A stretch of 35,478 bases of DNA, from positions 1 to 35,478 of the forward strand of contig JAWABU010000017.1 of assembly GCA_038884455.1 (NCBI GenBank). Direction: 5' to 3'. This document shows positions 23,032 to 30,835 of this stretch, piece after piece. Both the position numbers and the translations under genes were made by a program. The notes under the pieces are model-generated. The model was given only the letters and a program-made list of their open reading frames with translations, had not been told where the DNA came from and searched no databases. Each line of letters opens with the position of its first letter. Position 1 is the stretch's first letter. The DNA comes from Candidatus Thermoplasmatota archaeon (lineage in GTDB: Archaea; Thermoplasmatota; E2; DHVEG-1).

Positions 23032-24849
23032 ATGCAGATTGAACCACCTCAGGATATACCATGTTCAAAAAAAGGATCTGGAATGCTCGTTGGTTGGCAT
23101 GATCCTGACGAAAATAGGGCGTGGATACTCCAACATAAATCACGGGTGATGTCTGATAAAACAATGACTGCACGAGAAGCAGTACAAAAATTTGTTTCAG
23201 ACGGTTGCTTGATTGCATCAGGTGGTTTTGGTCATGTTCGAGTTTCAATGAGTATTGTTTATGAGATTATTCGGCAAAGAAAGCAGAACTTGGTAATGGC
23301 CGGTAAAACTGCAGTTCACGATCTCGATATTCTTGTTGGAGCTGGCTGTGTGAACCATGTTGAAGTAGCATACGCGTTTGGGCATGAGCTTCGGGGTCTT
23401 TCACCGGCATCGAGACGATCGGTTGAATCTGGGAGATGTACTGTTGTTGGTGAAATTAGCAATGCAGCGTATCAATGGCGTTTTCTTGCAGCGATGATGG
23501 GAGTTCCTTTTATGCCAACACGGGTGATGTTGGGAACAGATACATTCAATACAAGCTCATCCCAGATCATGCATGACCCCTGGAGTGGGAAACCTATTTG
23601 CCTTGTTCCAGCATGTTATCCTGACGTATGTTTCATCCATGTACCACGATGTGATATCTATGGGAATGCACAGATCGATGGTATTTCAGTTGAAGATTAT
23701 GAGCTTGCGCGTGCATCACGACGATTGATTATTACCACGGAACAACTAGTTGATACAAAGAAAATACGGCAGAAACCATGGCAGACCGTCATTCCGTTCT
23801 ATCTGGTTGACGCGGTGGTACAGGAACCGTTTGGTGCTCATCCATGTCAGATGCCGTATCAGTATTTCTTTGATGAGGCACATATCGGTGAATGGTTACA
23901 CTGTTCAAAAACTGATGATGGTGTTCAACGCTACCTCGAACAGTATGTTTTCGGTGTTGATACGTTTCAGGAGTATCTGAAAAAAGTTGGCGGGAGAGAA
24001 AGACTAGCATTGTTGCAACGTATTGAACAGATGAAAGAACCGATGCAGGCACCATGGTTGAAAGCAAAAAATGAAAAAGCAGCCGCTGAAAACTATTCTG
24101 CGACCGAGCTACTTGCCTGTGTCGCTGCTCGACTACTTGAGGATAACAAATCAGTGTTTGTCGGAACAGGACTTCCTATGGTTGCAGCTATGCTTGCTCA
24201 GAAAATGCACGCCCCTCATCTCTTGTTATTTTTTGAAGCAGGAGGTATCGGCCCACAGATACCTGTGCTCCCGATCTCTGTAGGTGATTCACGAACGTTT
24301 TATCATGCGGTAGCAGCATCCAGCATGCATGATGCTATGGCGATGGCGCAAGCAGGATACATTGATTATGGTTTTCTTGGAGGAGCACAGATTGATCAAT
24401 ACGGAAACCTGAATACAACGGTTATTGGACCGTATGATCATCCGACGGCTCGTCTGCCCGGAAGTGGTGGTGCTAATGATGTTGGATCGTTATGTCACAA
24501 AACTATTATTATCATGCGACAAGATAGACATCGATTCGTTCGACAGCTTGATTTTCTCACAACACCAGGGTATTTAACCGGTGGTACTGCTCGTGAAGAC
24601 AACGGTCTGCCGCAGGGGAGTGGGCCGTATCGAGTGATCACGCAACTGGGAGTGTATGGGTTTGATTCTGATTCGAAAAAAATGATGTTGCTTGCGGTGC
24701 ATCCTGGCAGTAGTGTTGAGCTGATTCAGCAGAACAGTAGTTTTGATATTTTGATTCCTGGGAACGTTGGAGTTACTAAGCCGCCATCATCTCGAGAACT
24801 CAGGTTGTTAAGAAAAATTGATCCTTTAGGTATTGTGTTCGGGAAATAG
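23032..24849 (+). CDS. Fused two-domain CoA-transferase (class I, Gct/SCOT-like)
   Basis: 605 residues from the ATG preceded by AGGGGATGAG; ATG 22999 would add 11 residues. The N-terminal half is an alpha-subunit-like domain (TAREAVQKFVSDGCLIASGGFG, NLVMAGKTAVHDLDILVGAG). The C-terminal half is beta-like (SATELLACVAARLLEDNKSV, FVGTGLPMVAAMLAQ, FFEAGGIGP, SGGANDVGSLCHKTIIIM). The Glu in FFEAGG (about residue 402) aligns with the catalytic Glu that forms the acyl-glutamyl-CoA intermediate. It moves CoA between carboxylates; the closest known types are glutaconate and 3-oxoacid CoA-transferases, normally two subunits. The substrate is not determinable here, and the gene stands alone. Confidence 0.88.
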   Translation: MQIEPPQDIPCSKKGSGMLVGWHDPDENRAWILQHKSRVMSDKTMTAREAVQKFVSDGCLIASGGFGHVRVSMSIVYEIIRQRKQNLVMAGKTAVHDLDILVGAGCVNHVEVAYAFGHELRGLSPASRRSVESGRCTVVGEISNAAYQWRFLAAMMGVPFMPTRVMLGTDTFNTSSSQIMHDPWSGKPICLVPACYPDVCFIHVPRCDIYGNAQIDGISVEDYELARASRRLIITTEQLVDTKKIRQKPWQTVIPFYLVDAVVQEPFGAHPCQMPYQYFFDEAHIGEWLHCSKTDDGVQRYLEQYVFGVDTFQEYLKKVGGRERLALLQRIEQMKEPMQAPWLKAKNEKAAAENYSATELLACVAARLLEDNKSVFVGTGLPMVAAMLAQKMHAPHLLLFFEAGGIGPQIPVLPISVGDSRTFYHAVAASSMHDAMAMAQAGYIDYGFLGGAQIDQYGNLNTTVIGPYDHPTARLPGSGGANDVGSLCHKTIIIMRQDRHRFVRQLDFLTTPGYLTGGTAREDNGLPQGSGPYRVITQLGVYGFDSDSKKMMLLAVHPGSSVELIQQNSSFDILIPGNVGVTKPPSSRELRLLRKIDPLGIVFGK

Positions 24850-25128
24850 GTCAGTAGAACAAGTGTATGGTTTTGGTGTTGAGTTATCTTTCCGCTGAGT
24901 TGCCTGTTTGTTGCGCGTTTGCTGCAATTTATTTTTTTGTGTTTTTGTATTGTAGTTTAGATGATGGTTCTTGGTGAAGCTTGTGAGGTTATTTTCAGTT
25001 AAAATTTGCTGGTTTGAATATCTACAAAGTTCATAAAAAATAATTTTATTTAAATATTAATTTTATTTAGAAATAATTTATTTTTATATGTATTATTGTG
25101 GTACGATACAGAAGTATATATAACTATT

Positions 25129-25156
25129 ATGGTATAATTATTTAATAAATTACCAT
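25129..25156. repeat. Imperfect inverted repeat in pilin promoter region
   Basis: The arm ATGGTATAATT and the arm AATTACCAT are mirror-related around an AT loop, about 30 bp upstream of the TATA box. It could bind a dimeric regulator; weak support because the region is so AT-rich. Confidence 0.3.
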
Positions 25157-25185
25157 TATTTATAAATAAAAATTTTAATAAAACG

Positions 25186-25197
25186 AAAAGTATAAAT
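25186..25197 (+). promoter_or_regulatory. TATA box of the first pilin gene
   Basis: AAGTATAAATAC predicts a start near 25220, giving a leader of about 55 nt that contains the strong GGAGGG ribosome-binding site (25261-25266). Confidence 0.55.
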
Positions 25198-25274
25198 ACC
25201 TTTGAAGCTCAATACATACCTCATAAAAAAAATTGGAAAAAAGGACAACCTTCATTGTATGGAGGGTCATAGAT

Positions 25275-25757
25275 ATGAAAGCAAACCAATTTGTAAAAAA
25301 CCAAGAGGCTGATGTTCTCGGACTACCAATGTATCTAATTATCGTCATGATTGTGGCAGTTGCAGTGATCGCTGCAGTTATTTATATGATACCACAAGGA
25401 AAAAAAACGATTATAGCAACTGTTGATCCAAATGATGCTCTTCTTTCTTCAACTGCTTTTACTTGGGATTCTGCAAATAATTATTGGAAAACTACAACGG
25501 CCACAGTAATAGATGTACTTGTTACCACAAATGATGATTCACGCAAACCAATTGCTAATGCTAATGTTATTATGACTGGTGGTGGAACTGTCCAAAATGG
25601 AAGAACCGATTCCACCGGAAAAGCAACACTTACATTCCCTGCTGGTGCCATAATTGTACAAGCTAACGTTCGAGAATCTTATTTAAAATTATCAGTAAAT
25701 GCTCAAGGATTTGAAAACTACGAAGATGCACAAGCTGTGTTATTATATACTGGGTAA
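25275..25757 (+). CDS. Type IV pilin-like protein with Ig-like head
   Basis: 160 residues from the ATG 8 nt after a strong GGAGGG; an upstream in-frame start at 25233 lacks such a site. The N-terminus is pilin-like: a short charged leader (MKANQFVKNQEAD) followed by VLGLPMYLIIVMIVAVAVIA, so a prepilin peptidase cut before the hydrophobic helix is likely. The head has a beta-sandwich with the SRKPIANANVIMTG...GRTDSTGKATLTFPAG pattern of carboxypeptidase-regulatory/SpaA-type domains. Its closest neighbour is the minus-strand pilin at 26623, with the same layout. The base composition is more AT-rich than flanking genes. It has its own promoter, so it may be the major, strongly expressed pilin. 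Confidence 0.82.
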   Translation: MKANQFVKNQEADVLGLPMYLIIVMIVAVAVIAAVIYMIPQGKKTIIATVDPNDALLSSTAFTWDSANNYWKTTTATVIDVLVTTNDDSRKPIANANVIMTGGGTVQNGRTDSTGKATLTFPAGAIIVQANVRESYLKLSVNAQGFENYEDAQAVLLYTG

Positions 25758-25839
25758 AATTGTAAAGTTTGATAACTAAGAGATCCTTCTCTTATTGTTT
25801 CCTATAATGAATTATCAGTAATATTTAAAGAGTTGATTT

Positions 25840-26598
25840 ATGCTTGCTGATCATTTCAAACCAAAAACCAATGCAAAAAAGAAACAAAAAGCTGAGGAAA
25901 ACGAATTTGAAGAAAACCTCGAATCAATGAAAACATGGGTACGAAAAATCGAACAAAGCACCCAAAGTATCAGCTCACGACTCGCAGCAATCGAACGGCG
26001 TATATCAGGACGACCAGCTGATACACAATCAATCCTTTCCAATGATGCAACTCAAGGACCAATTCAGCGTATCTTCGCAGAACTCAAAGACGTAAAAAAG
26101 AAAAAAAATCCAGATGAAATCATCCATGTTTTAGACGTGGAGTTTTCATACATCCAAGAAGAAATCATCAAACACCGAGAAGAACTCGACGTACTCAAAG
26201 AACAACTCAGATCAATCACAGATTCATTATCACAGATCAAAGAGAATCTTGATGCACTTCAGACAACGCACATACAACTTGTTCATGATTTGACCAAGCG
26301 TCTTGAAATCATGGAACGTCGTGCACCACCAGTTATGAAACTTGGCTCAAAAGAGATACCAATTGAAATGACCGGGTTGATCGGTGGTATCCTCATGCTT
26401 GCAATAACGTTGATTGTTGTTGCGGGGCAAAAGGATATTTTAATTTCACCGGTGTTTCTTTTTTCGATTAGTTTAATTCTCTTGGGTTCAACAGCATTAA
26501 AAACTATGAAATTCAGTAACTCAACGATTCACGGTTTCCTATCAAGTAAAACAAAGACCTCTGCTGTCGTAGCGAAAAATAACGATACCTACAAGTAA
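25840..26598 (+). CDS. Coiled-coil protein with C-terminal membrane helices
   Basis: 252 residues. A basic N-terminus is followed by about 170 residues of heptad-type coiled coil (MKTWVRKIEQSTQSISSRLA onward; EEIIKHREELDVLKEQLRSI). After an MKLGSKEIPIEMTG linker come two hydrophobic helices (TGLIGGILMLAITLIVVAG and PVFLFSISLILLGSTAL), so it is a membrane-hairpin protein with a long cytoplasmic or external rod. No family is recognised. It sits between two pilin genes in the same locus, so a scaffold or alignment role in pilus assembly is plausible inference; it is not similar in motif to known ArlC/D/E as far as can be seen. Confidence 0.75.
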   Translation: MLADHFKPKTNAKKKQKAEENEFEENLESMKTWVRKIEQSTQSISSRLAAIERRISGRPADTQSILSNDATQGPIQRIFAELKDVKKKKNPDEIIHVLDVEFSYIQEEIIKHREELDVLKEQLRSITDSLSQIKENLDALQTTHIQLVHDLTKRLEIMERRAPPVMKLGSKEIPIEMTGLIGGILMLAITLIVVAGQKDILISPVFLFSISLILLGSTALKTMKFSNSTIHGFLSSKTKTSAVVAKNNDTYK

Positions 26599-26622
26599 CC
26601 AAGAAAAAAAGGTTTGCTGGTA

Positions 26623-27075
26623 CTATGGCGAGGGGGGTTTTCGAATAATCTTGATCATATCTGATTGGGAGAATGTATCAAAACAGGGGGCTTTAACCTG
26701 AACATCAAGATACCCTTCATAGACTCCAGGTTCAAGCCAAATATTGTCAATCGTCAGCGTGATTTTTCCATTGGTACCAGTTTCACCGTTGATGACGCTA
26801 TGGAGACCTTTGATGATCACCGATGCACCAGTAATCGGACGGCCAGAACTCTCAGTAACGGTAACTGTAAAAAGAAAACTTTCAGGTCCTGCATCAGTCG
26901 TTGTAAATTGAGCAGCCATGGGAGTAACACTAACGACCATCTTCTTTGGGAACAAACACGGATTCAGGATAAAGCCAAGGATCGCAGTAAGCGCTACAGC
27001 ACCGATAATCAGTGCAACGGTCAGCCGCATCGGAAGGTCAAGCACAGCAGTACAGTTCCCTCTGAAACTTCGCAT
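26623..27075 (-). CDS. Type IV pilin-like protein with Ig-like head
   Basis: 150 residues. The leader MRSFRGNCTA is followed by VLDLPMRLTVALIIGAVALTAILGF, a prepilin-type N-terminus. The head contains FTVTVTESSGRPITGASVII and NGETGTNGKITLTIDN, the same carboxypeptidase-regulatory-like pattern as in the pilin at 25275, and a Cys pair (Cys in LNPCLFP and APCFDTF) that might form a disulfide. The ATG lies 25 nt from the TATA element at 27095-27105, so the mRNA is probably leaderless. It is divergent from the pilin at 27138 and convergent with the coiled-coil gene. Confidence 0.82.
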   Translation of the reverse strand: MRSFRGNCTAVLDLPMRLTVALIIGAVALTAILGFILNPCLFPKKMVVSVTPMAAQFTTTDAGPESFLFTVTVTESSGRPITGASVIIKGLHSVINGETGTNGKITLTIDNIWLEPGVYEGYLDVQVKAPCFDTFSQSDMIKIIRKPPSP

Positions 27076-27094
27076 ACTCTGGCATCACGTCAAA

Positions 27095-27105
27095 CCTATA
27101 TAACC
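27095..27105. promoter_or_regulatory. Near-palindromic bidirectional TATA box between two pilin genes
   Basis: CCTATATAACC reads GGTTATATAGG on the other strand. Its centre is 25 nt from the minus-strand pilin ATG (27075) and 38 nt from the plus-strand ATG (27138). No other TATA-like element lies in the 62-bp gap, so it probably serves both genes. Confidence 0.6.
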
Positions 27106-27137
27106 ATTCCCCAAAGACCTACGAAAAGAATCAGCGT

Positions 27138-27639
27138 ATGTTATCGGACTTTTACAGGCGATAGTAACGCTGTTCTCGGTATGCCGATGTATCTCACTGT
27201 TGCGCTTATCGTCGCAGCGGTCATCATCGCAACATTTACGATTGGTATCTATAATATGATTACCACAAGTCAAGCACATGCTATAGAATATGAACTATCA
27301 AAAATCGTTGCAGAAGCAGAACACATGTATCAGTATGCCGATGAAGGAAGCATGGTAACCGTTGATGTGACATTTCCCGCTACTCTGAAATATGCTGTGT
27401 TTGGGAGTACGCCATTGCCCGGAGGCCAAGAACCGACAAACCGTCAATTGAATCCAGCGACGGCAAACAATTACTATTATGTTCTCTCTGATGGAACGGT
27501 GTCTCCATTTCATTCACCGGTATGTTTTTCATCAGAAGATCCGACAAAATTTGCAGTTGTCTATGCGGGGAACTATAGAATGTGTCTTGAATTGAAAAAA
27601 ATCGGAGCGGTGAGTTATGTCAGCATTTATCCGCAATAA
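27138..27639 (+). CDS. Type IV pilin-like protein with apparent frameshift near the start
   Basis: The frame encoding SNAVLGMPMYLTVALIVAAVII (prepilin helix) and a 130-residue head, ending VSYVSIYPQ, has no ATG, GTG or TTG before the helix. The ATG at 27138, at the right distance from the TATA box, opens M-L-S-D-F in another frame. Removing one T from the TTTT run at 27150-27153 joins them as MLSDFTGDSNAVLGMPMYL, which lines up with the neighbouring pilin (MRSFRGNCTAVLDLPMRL). Either the run holds a sequencing error, or the gene is truly shifted (phase-variable or dead), or an unusual start is used. The head is beta-rich with two cysteines. It overlaps the next gene by 23 nt. Confidence 0.7.
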
Positions 27640-28693
27640 TCATGGTGTCATGGATTTAACCCTCACGACAATTGGTCTGATGATTGCAGTTGCAATTTTG
27701 CTGACCGCTGTGGTAACGTTTCTTTCTCATAATGATACCCAGCGGCGGATGGAATTAGAAAATGTTGCATCTCACATTGTAACTCTTGTGCAGGCAATGG
27801 ATGCAAAATTTCTGGAAAATACCACGATCTATGTATTACCGGATCTTGGATATGAGTACACAGTGTCGATTTCTACTGAATACGTAACCGTATCTGCTAA
27901 AGGATTTTACAACAACGAACTTTCGGTTAAAGAACGGTTCATCGTTAAACCTTGGGTGCAGGATTCATCTGAATCAACTCTCTGGATTGGAAATACCATC
28001 CATGCTTTTTTAGAAGCTAATCCAACGTATGCCCATGCTGCAACTAGGGATGATCCGATTCAGCGGCAAAACATCTGGACTGCATTACGTACCGATCTTC
28101 AAAATCAACAAATGAACAATCGACAGCGACGGGCAGAACAACCATTACTTCTGACACCAGGTACGCCAGTGATTATCGATAAAACGATTTTACATTTTAA
28201 TCAACCCGAAGAATATCAGGTATGTAGGTTTGGAAAGGAATATACTAATTTTTCAGGAGAGGTTGAAATAATCGATGGAACAATTGTTCGGTTAAGCAGT
28301 TTTATAGGGGATGGTAAAGTTACCTATTCATTTAGCATACCGTATTCTTGTAGTGATATACAACAAGTAGCTGTGAGTATTTTATATAAGGCAGATGGCC
28401 TGATGGATCCCGGCCCGAAACTTACCATTAAAAATTGGATTCAACCATCAAATTTTATTGTCGATGGTCTTGGTTTCAGTGCAGAGTATATTTGGTTTAA
28501 TAGAACACTTACAGAACCTGAGAAATATGTACATCATACGTCAGGTGAAATGAGAATTTCATTAGAAATTACAGGTTTATTCGGAGGAATAATTTCTGAT
28601 GTAAAAATACAGCGCGTATGCGTAAAAGCAACACCAACAGTTACCAGCTGTTCAGATACACAGGAATTTGTTTTTCTCTATCAACACCCTTGA
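27617..28693 (+). CDS. Large pilin-like protein of the pilus locus
   Basis: 358 residues. MSAFIRNNHG then VMDLTLTTIGLMIAVAILLTAVVTFL is a prepilin-type N-terminus, followed by a charged helix (HNDTQRRMELENVASHIVTL) continuous with it, as in pilins, and a long beta-rich extracellular part without a known domain. It contains paired cysteines in its second half. The size suggests a minor or tip pilin rather than the major subunit; inference. The start overlaps the previous pilin gene by 23 nt, indicating co-transcription. Confidence 0.78.
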   Translation: MSAFIRNNHGVMDLTLTTIGLMIAVAILLTAVVTFLSHNDTQRRMELENVASHIVTLVQAMDAKFLENTTIYVLPDLGYEYTVSISTEYVTVSAKGFYNNELSVKERFIVKPWVQDSSESTLWIGNTIHAFLEANPTYAHAATRDDPIQRQNIWTALRTDLQNQQMNNRQRRAEQPLLLTPGTPVIIDKTILHFNQPEEYQVCRFGKEYTNFSGEVEIIDGTIVRLSSFIGDGKVTYSFSIPYSCSDIQQVAVSILYKADGLMDPGPKLTIKNWIQPSNFIVDGLGFSAEYIWFNRTLTEPEKYVHHTSGEMRISLEITGLFGGIISDVKIQRVCVKATPTVTSCSDTQEFVFLYQHP

Positions 28694-28710
28694 AAAAGTA
28701 TGCTTTTTCC
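28691..28710. terminator. Hairpin at the end of the pilin-like gene
   Basis: GAAAAAG (28692-28698) pairs with CTTTTTC (28703-28709) around a 4-nt loop, beginning inside the stop codon. It lies between convergent genes and could stop plus-strand transcription. Confidence 0.45.
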
Positions 28711-28831
28711 CTTTGTGATCGATCATATGAAACTTTGAAAACGTACGGAGGTCTCAGAGAGGATTTCTGATCGTACTCTACGACGAGAACAAAATCCTTC
28801 TTCAATTAATTTTTTTGAACTCAGGTTTGGA

Positions 28832-30826
28832 TTAAGCTACTGGTCGGACAATCGATGAGAACAACATCTGACCGATAATCACCGTCATTGTTAGAACGAT
28901 CACGGCAGTCGGCATCGTCTGGCCCAGGGAATACATAAAAGCGGGTTTATCGTCACCTTCATCAATTCCGTTGGTAAAACGAGTTAGCAGAAATACAAGT
29001 TCAATAATATAAATTCCAACGACGAGAACGAAAAATTCAGGGCGCACATTCTCCAAGGTAAACGACTCAGAAACCGTTGACAACACTGATCCACCGGTAT
29101 CAAACGTATCTGAGGGTATTTTTCCCGCCATTGATGCGATAATATTCGTAATAAGTTTGGTAATCGCAAGAGTAACTCCGGCAATTAACGGGGCAAACAA
29201 TGCAGCAGTACTCCGCAACGTCGACGTCAATGCATACAGCGATTCTCGGATTTTCTTTTCAACTTCTTGGAGTTCTTTTAAATGATCAGCAATTTTAATT
29301 AATGAGATACTGACAGCACGTTGACTTTTCTGAATTCCTTCAACAAATAAGCGCATTATTGCTTTCACTCGATCTGAATATACGTGTTTCAACGAGCCGT
29401 ACTCAGGACTAAATAATGCATCACGGACATTCGTATGCATCGCTGTGAGATTATATCCGGTTTGACTGAACACTTGAGCTATCTTTGCTCCACTCATTGT
29501 ATGCGCAGTATAGACAAAGCTTTCTTCAGGGCTTTTCTCTTCAGCAATTCGCTTTCCAAGGATGTACAATGCATCACCAAATTCACGTTCAATCTGTTTG
29601 ATATCATCTCGAACTTTTTTATAGGGTCGATAAACACTCAAACAATAGGATGTGACGAATGCCGCGATCCCCCAGATGAAAAATAAGGTTACCGGAAAAA
29701 TCGTATTGAGTCCGTCTGGGCTGACAATATATGAAAGGAGTGGAGGTAATGACCCGGTGTCAGTAAAAAACACAGGAAGAAGAATAAAAATAACCCCGGG
29801 AATAGAAACACCGCAACCAATCCCAAGTGAGAGAAGCAAACGTCGTTTCTTATTAATAAAAATCAGCTCAGGATGATAGGATGGTATCTGTGGTGGATTA
29901 AATGTTGCAGGGCGAGATAGAAGCACTTTTCGTGTATAAAAGAAGATAATCAACGGAAGGAGTATATCATACATGATAAAAACTTGGAAAATCGTAATTT
30001 TTAAACCGATGAGGCCAGCTGCCGGGAGCATAGCAACTAATGACAACGGTATCATAATACCAATTGAGTAAATAACCATGGTTGGTTGATGGAGTTTACT
30101 TGCAAACTGATTCATCATATCACGCGTGCCATCAAGTGCAACATCAAGTGATCGATTCAACGTAATAACTCGAGAGGTTTCATCCCGTTCCTGAATAGAA
30201 CTCCGAATTAGATGTAAGGATCGTTTGAAATATTCACTCCAACGACCCCAGAGACTTGCAAAATTTGTCAAAGCATCATCAATTCCATGATACACTCGTA
30301 TCTCCATATCCCAAAGCATCTTGCGTAAATCCTGCGCAAGTGATGTTGATGATTCAGATGCGGCAAACTTAACACTATTTTCAAGATTTGGCACAAGTTT
30401 CAAATACATAACAAGATAACTTAAAATCTCAGGGATGTCTCCCAGTGAATGAATCTTCATGTACTGTGCATAGGTTTTTGGATACGAAGCAATCATATTC
30501 ATCAGAACGACTGGTAAAAAAATCGTAACCACTCCCAATAATAAAAGGGTTATAGGATCAATCATAGTGATATCAAAACCATAGGAGATCACTACAGCAA
30601 AATCAAGAAAAAACATCCCAATAAAACTCAGCAACGCCACCATATATGCAAGGCTCAGCACACTCCGAGGTTCCACCTGCAGACCCGTGAAACTAAGCGT
30701 CTCCATATATTCCTGGGAAAAATATTTTTTTATCTTCTTTTGTGTAGCCTTCGTATCAGGGGCAAGAAACGAACAATATTTCTGGGCAAAGAAACATGCT
30801 CGAACAAACCAATGCTCCTCAGTCAT
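28832..30826 (-). CDS. Pilus assembly platform protein with two GspF/TadC domains
   Basis: 664 residues. Two tandem type II secretion F-type modules: the first has LGDIPEILSYLVMYLKLVPNL, the ENSVKF helix and two following membrane helices (TMVIYSIGIMIPLSLVAMLP and a helix before FFYTRKVLL); the second begins REFGDALYILGKRIAEEKSP with KIAQVFSQTGYNL and ends in a helix cluster (APLIAGVTLAITKLI, a YIIELVFLL helix and the C-terminal helix). About ten membrane helices in all. It is the inner-membrane platform that works with the ATPase next door (10-bp gap, ATPase first in the operon) to push pilins into a filament. The Tad/archaeal FlaJ family is the closest relative. Bacterial Tad systems have this as two proteins (TadB, TadC). 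Confidence 0.87.
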   Translation of the reverse strand: MTEEHWFVRACFFAQKYCSFLAPDTKATQKKIKKYFSQEYMETLSFTGLQVEPRSVLSLAYMVALLSFIGMFFLDFAVVISYGFDITMIDPITLLLLGVVTIFLPVVLMNMIASYPKTYAQYMKIHSLGDIPEILSYLVMYLKLVPNLENSVKFAASESSTSLAQDLRKMLWDMEIRVYHGIDDALTNFASLWGRWSEYFKRSLHLIRSSIQERDETSRVITLNRSLDVALDGTRDMMNQFASKLHQPTMVIYSIGIMIPLSLVAMLPAAGLIGLKITIFQVFIMYDILLPLIIFFYTRKVLLSRPATFNPPQIPSYHPELIFINKKRRLLLSLGIGCGVSIPGVIFILLPVFFTDTGSLPPLLSYIVSPDGLNTIFPVTLFFIWGIAAFVTSYCLSVYRPYKKVRDDIKQIEREFGDALYILGKRIAEEKSPEESFVYTAHTMSGAKIAQVFSQTGYNLTAMHTNVRDALFSPEYGSLKHVYSDRVKAIMRLFVEGIQKSQRAVSISLIKIADHLKELQEVEKKIRESLYALTSTLRSTAALFAPLIAGVTLAITKLITNIIASMAGKIPSDTFDTGGSVLSTVSESFTLENVRPEFFVLVVGIYIIELVFLLTRFTNGIDEGDDKPAFMYSLGQTMPTAVIVLTMTVIIGQMLFSSIVRPVA

Positions 30827-30835
30827 ACGTATCGA

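Larger units (their letters stand above)
24850..25274. other. AT-rich intergenic region before the pilus locus
   Basis: 425 bp without a convincing gene. The first part is T/G-rich; from about 25020 it is extremely AT-rich. It contains an imperfect inverted repeat (25129-25156), a good TATA box (25186-25197) and the first pilin's ribosome-binding site. It marks the boundary between housekeeping genes and the pilus cluster. Confidence 0.6.

Noticed and set aside
26665-27137. Long plus-strand extension in frame with the pilin ending at 27639.
   Set aside because: The upstream part is antisense to the minus-strand pilin and crosses the promoter; only the part after about 27150 looks like a protein.
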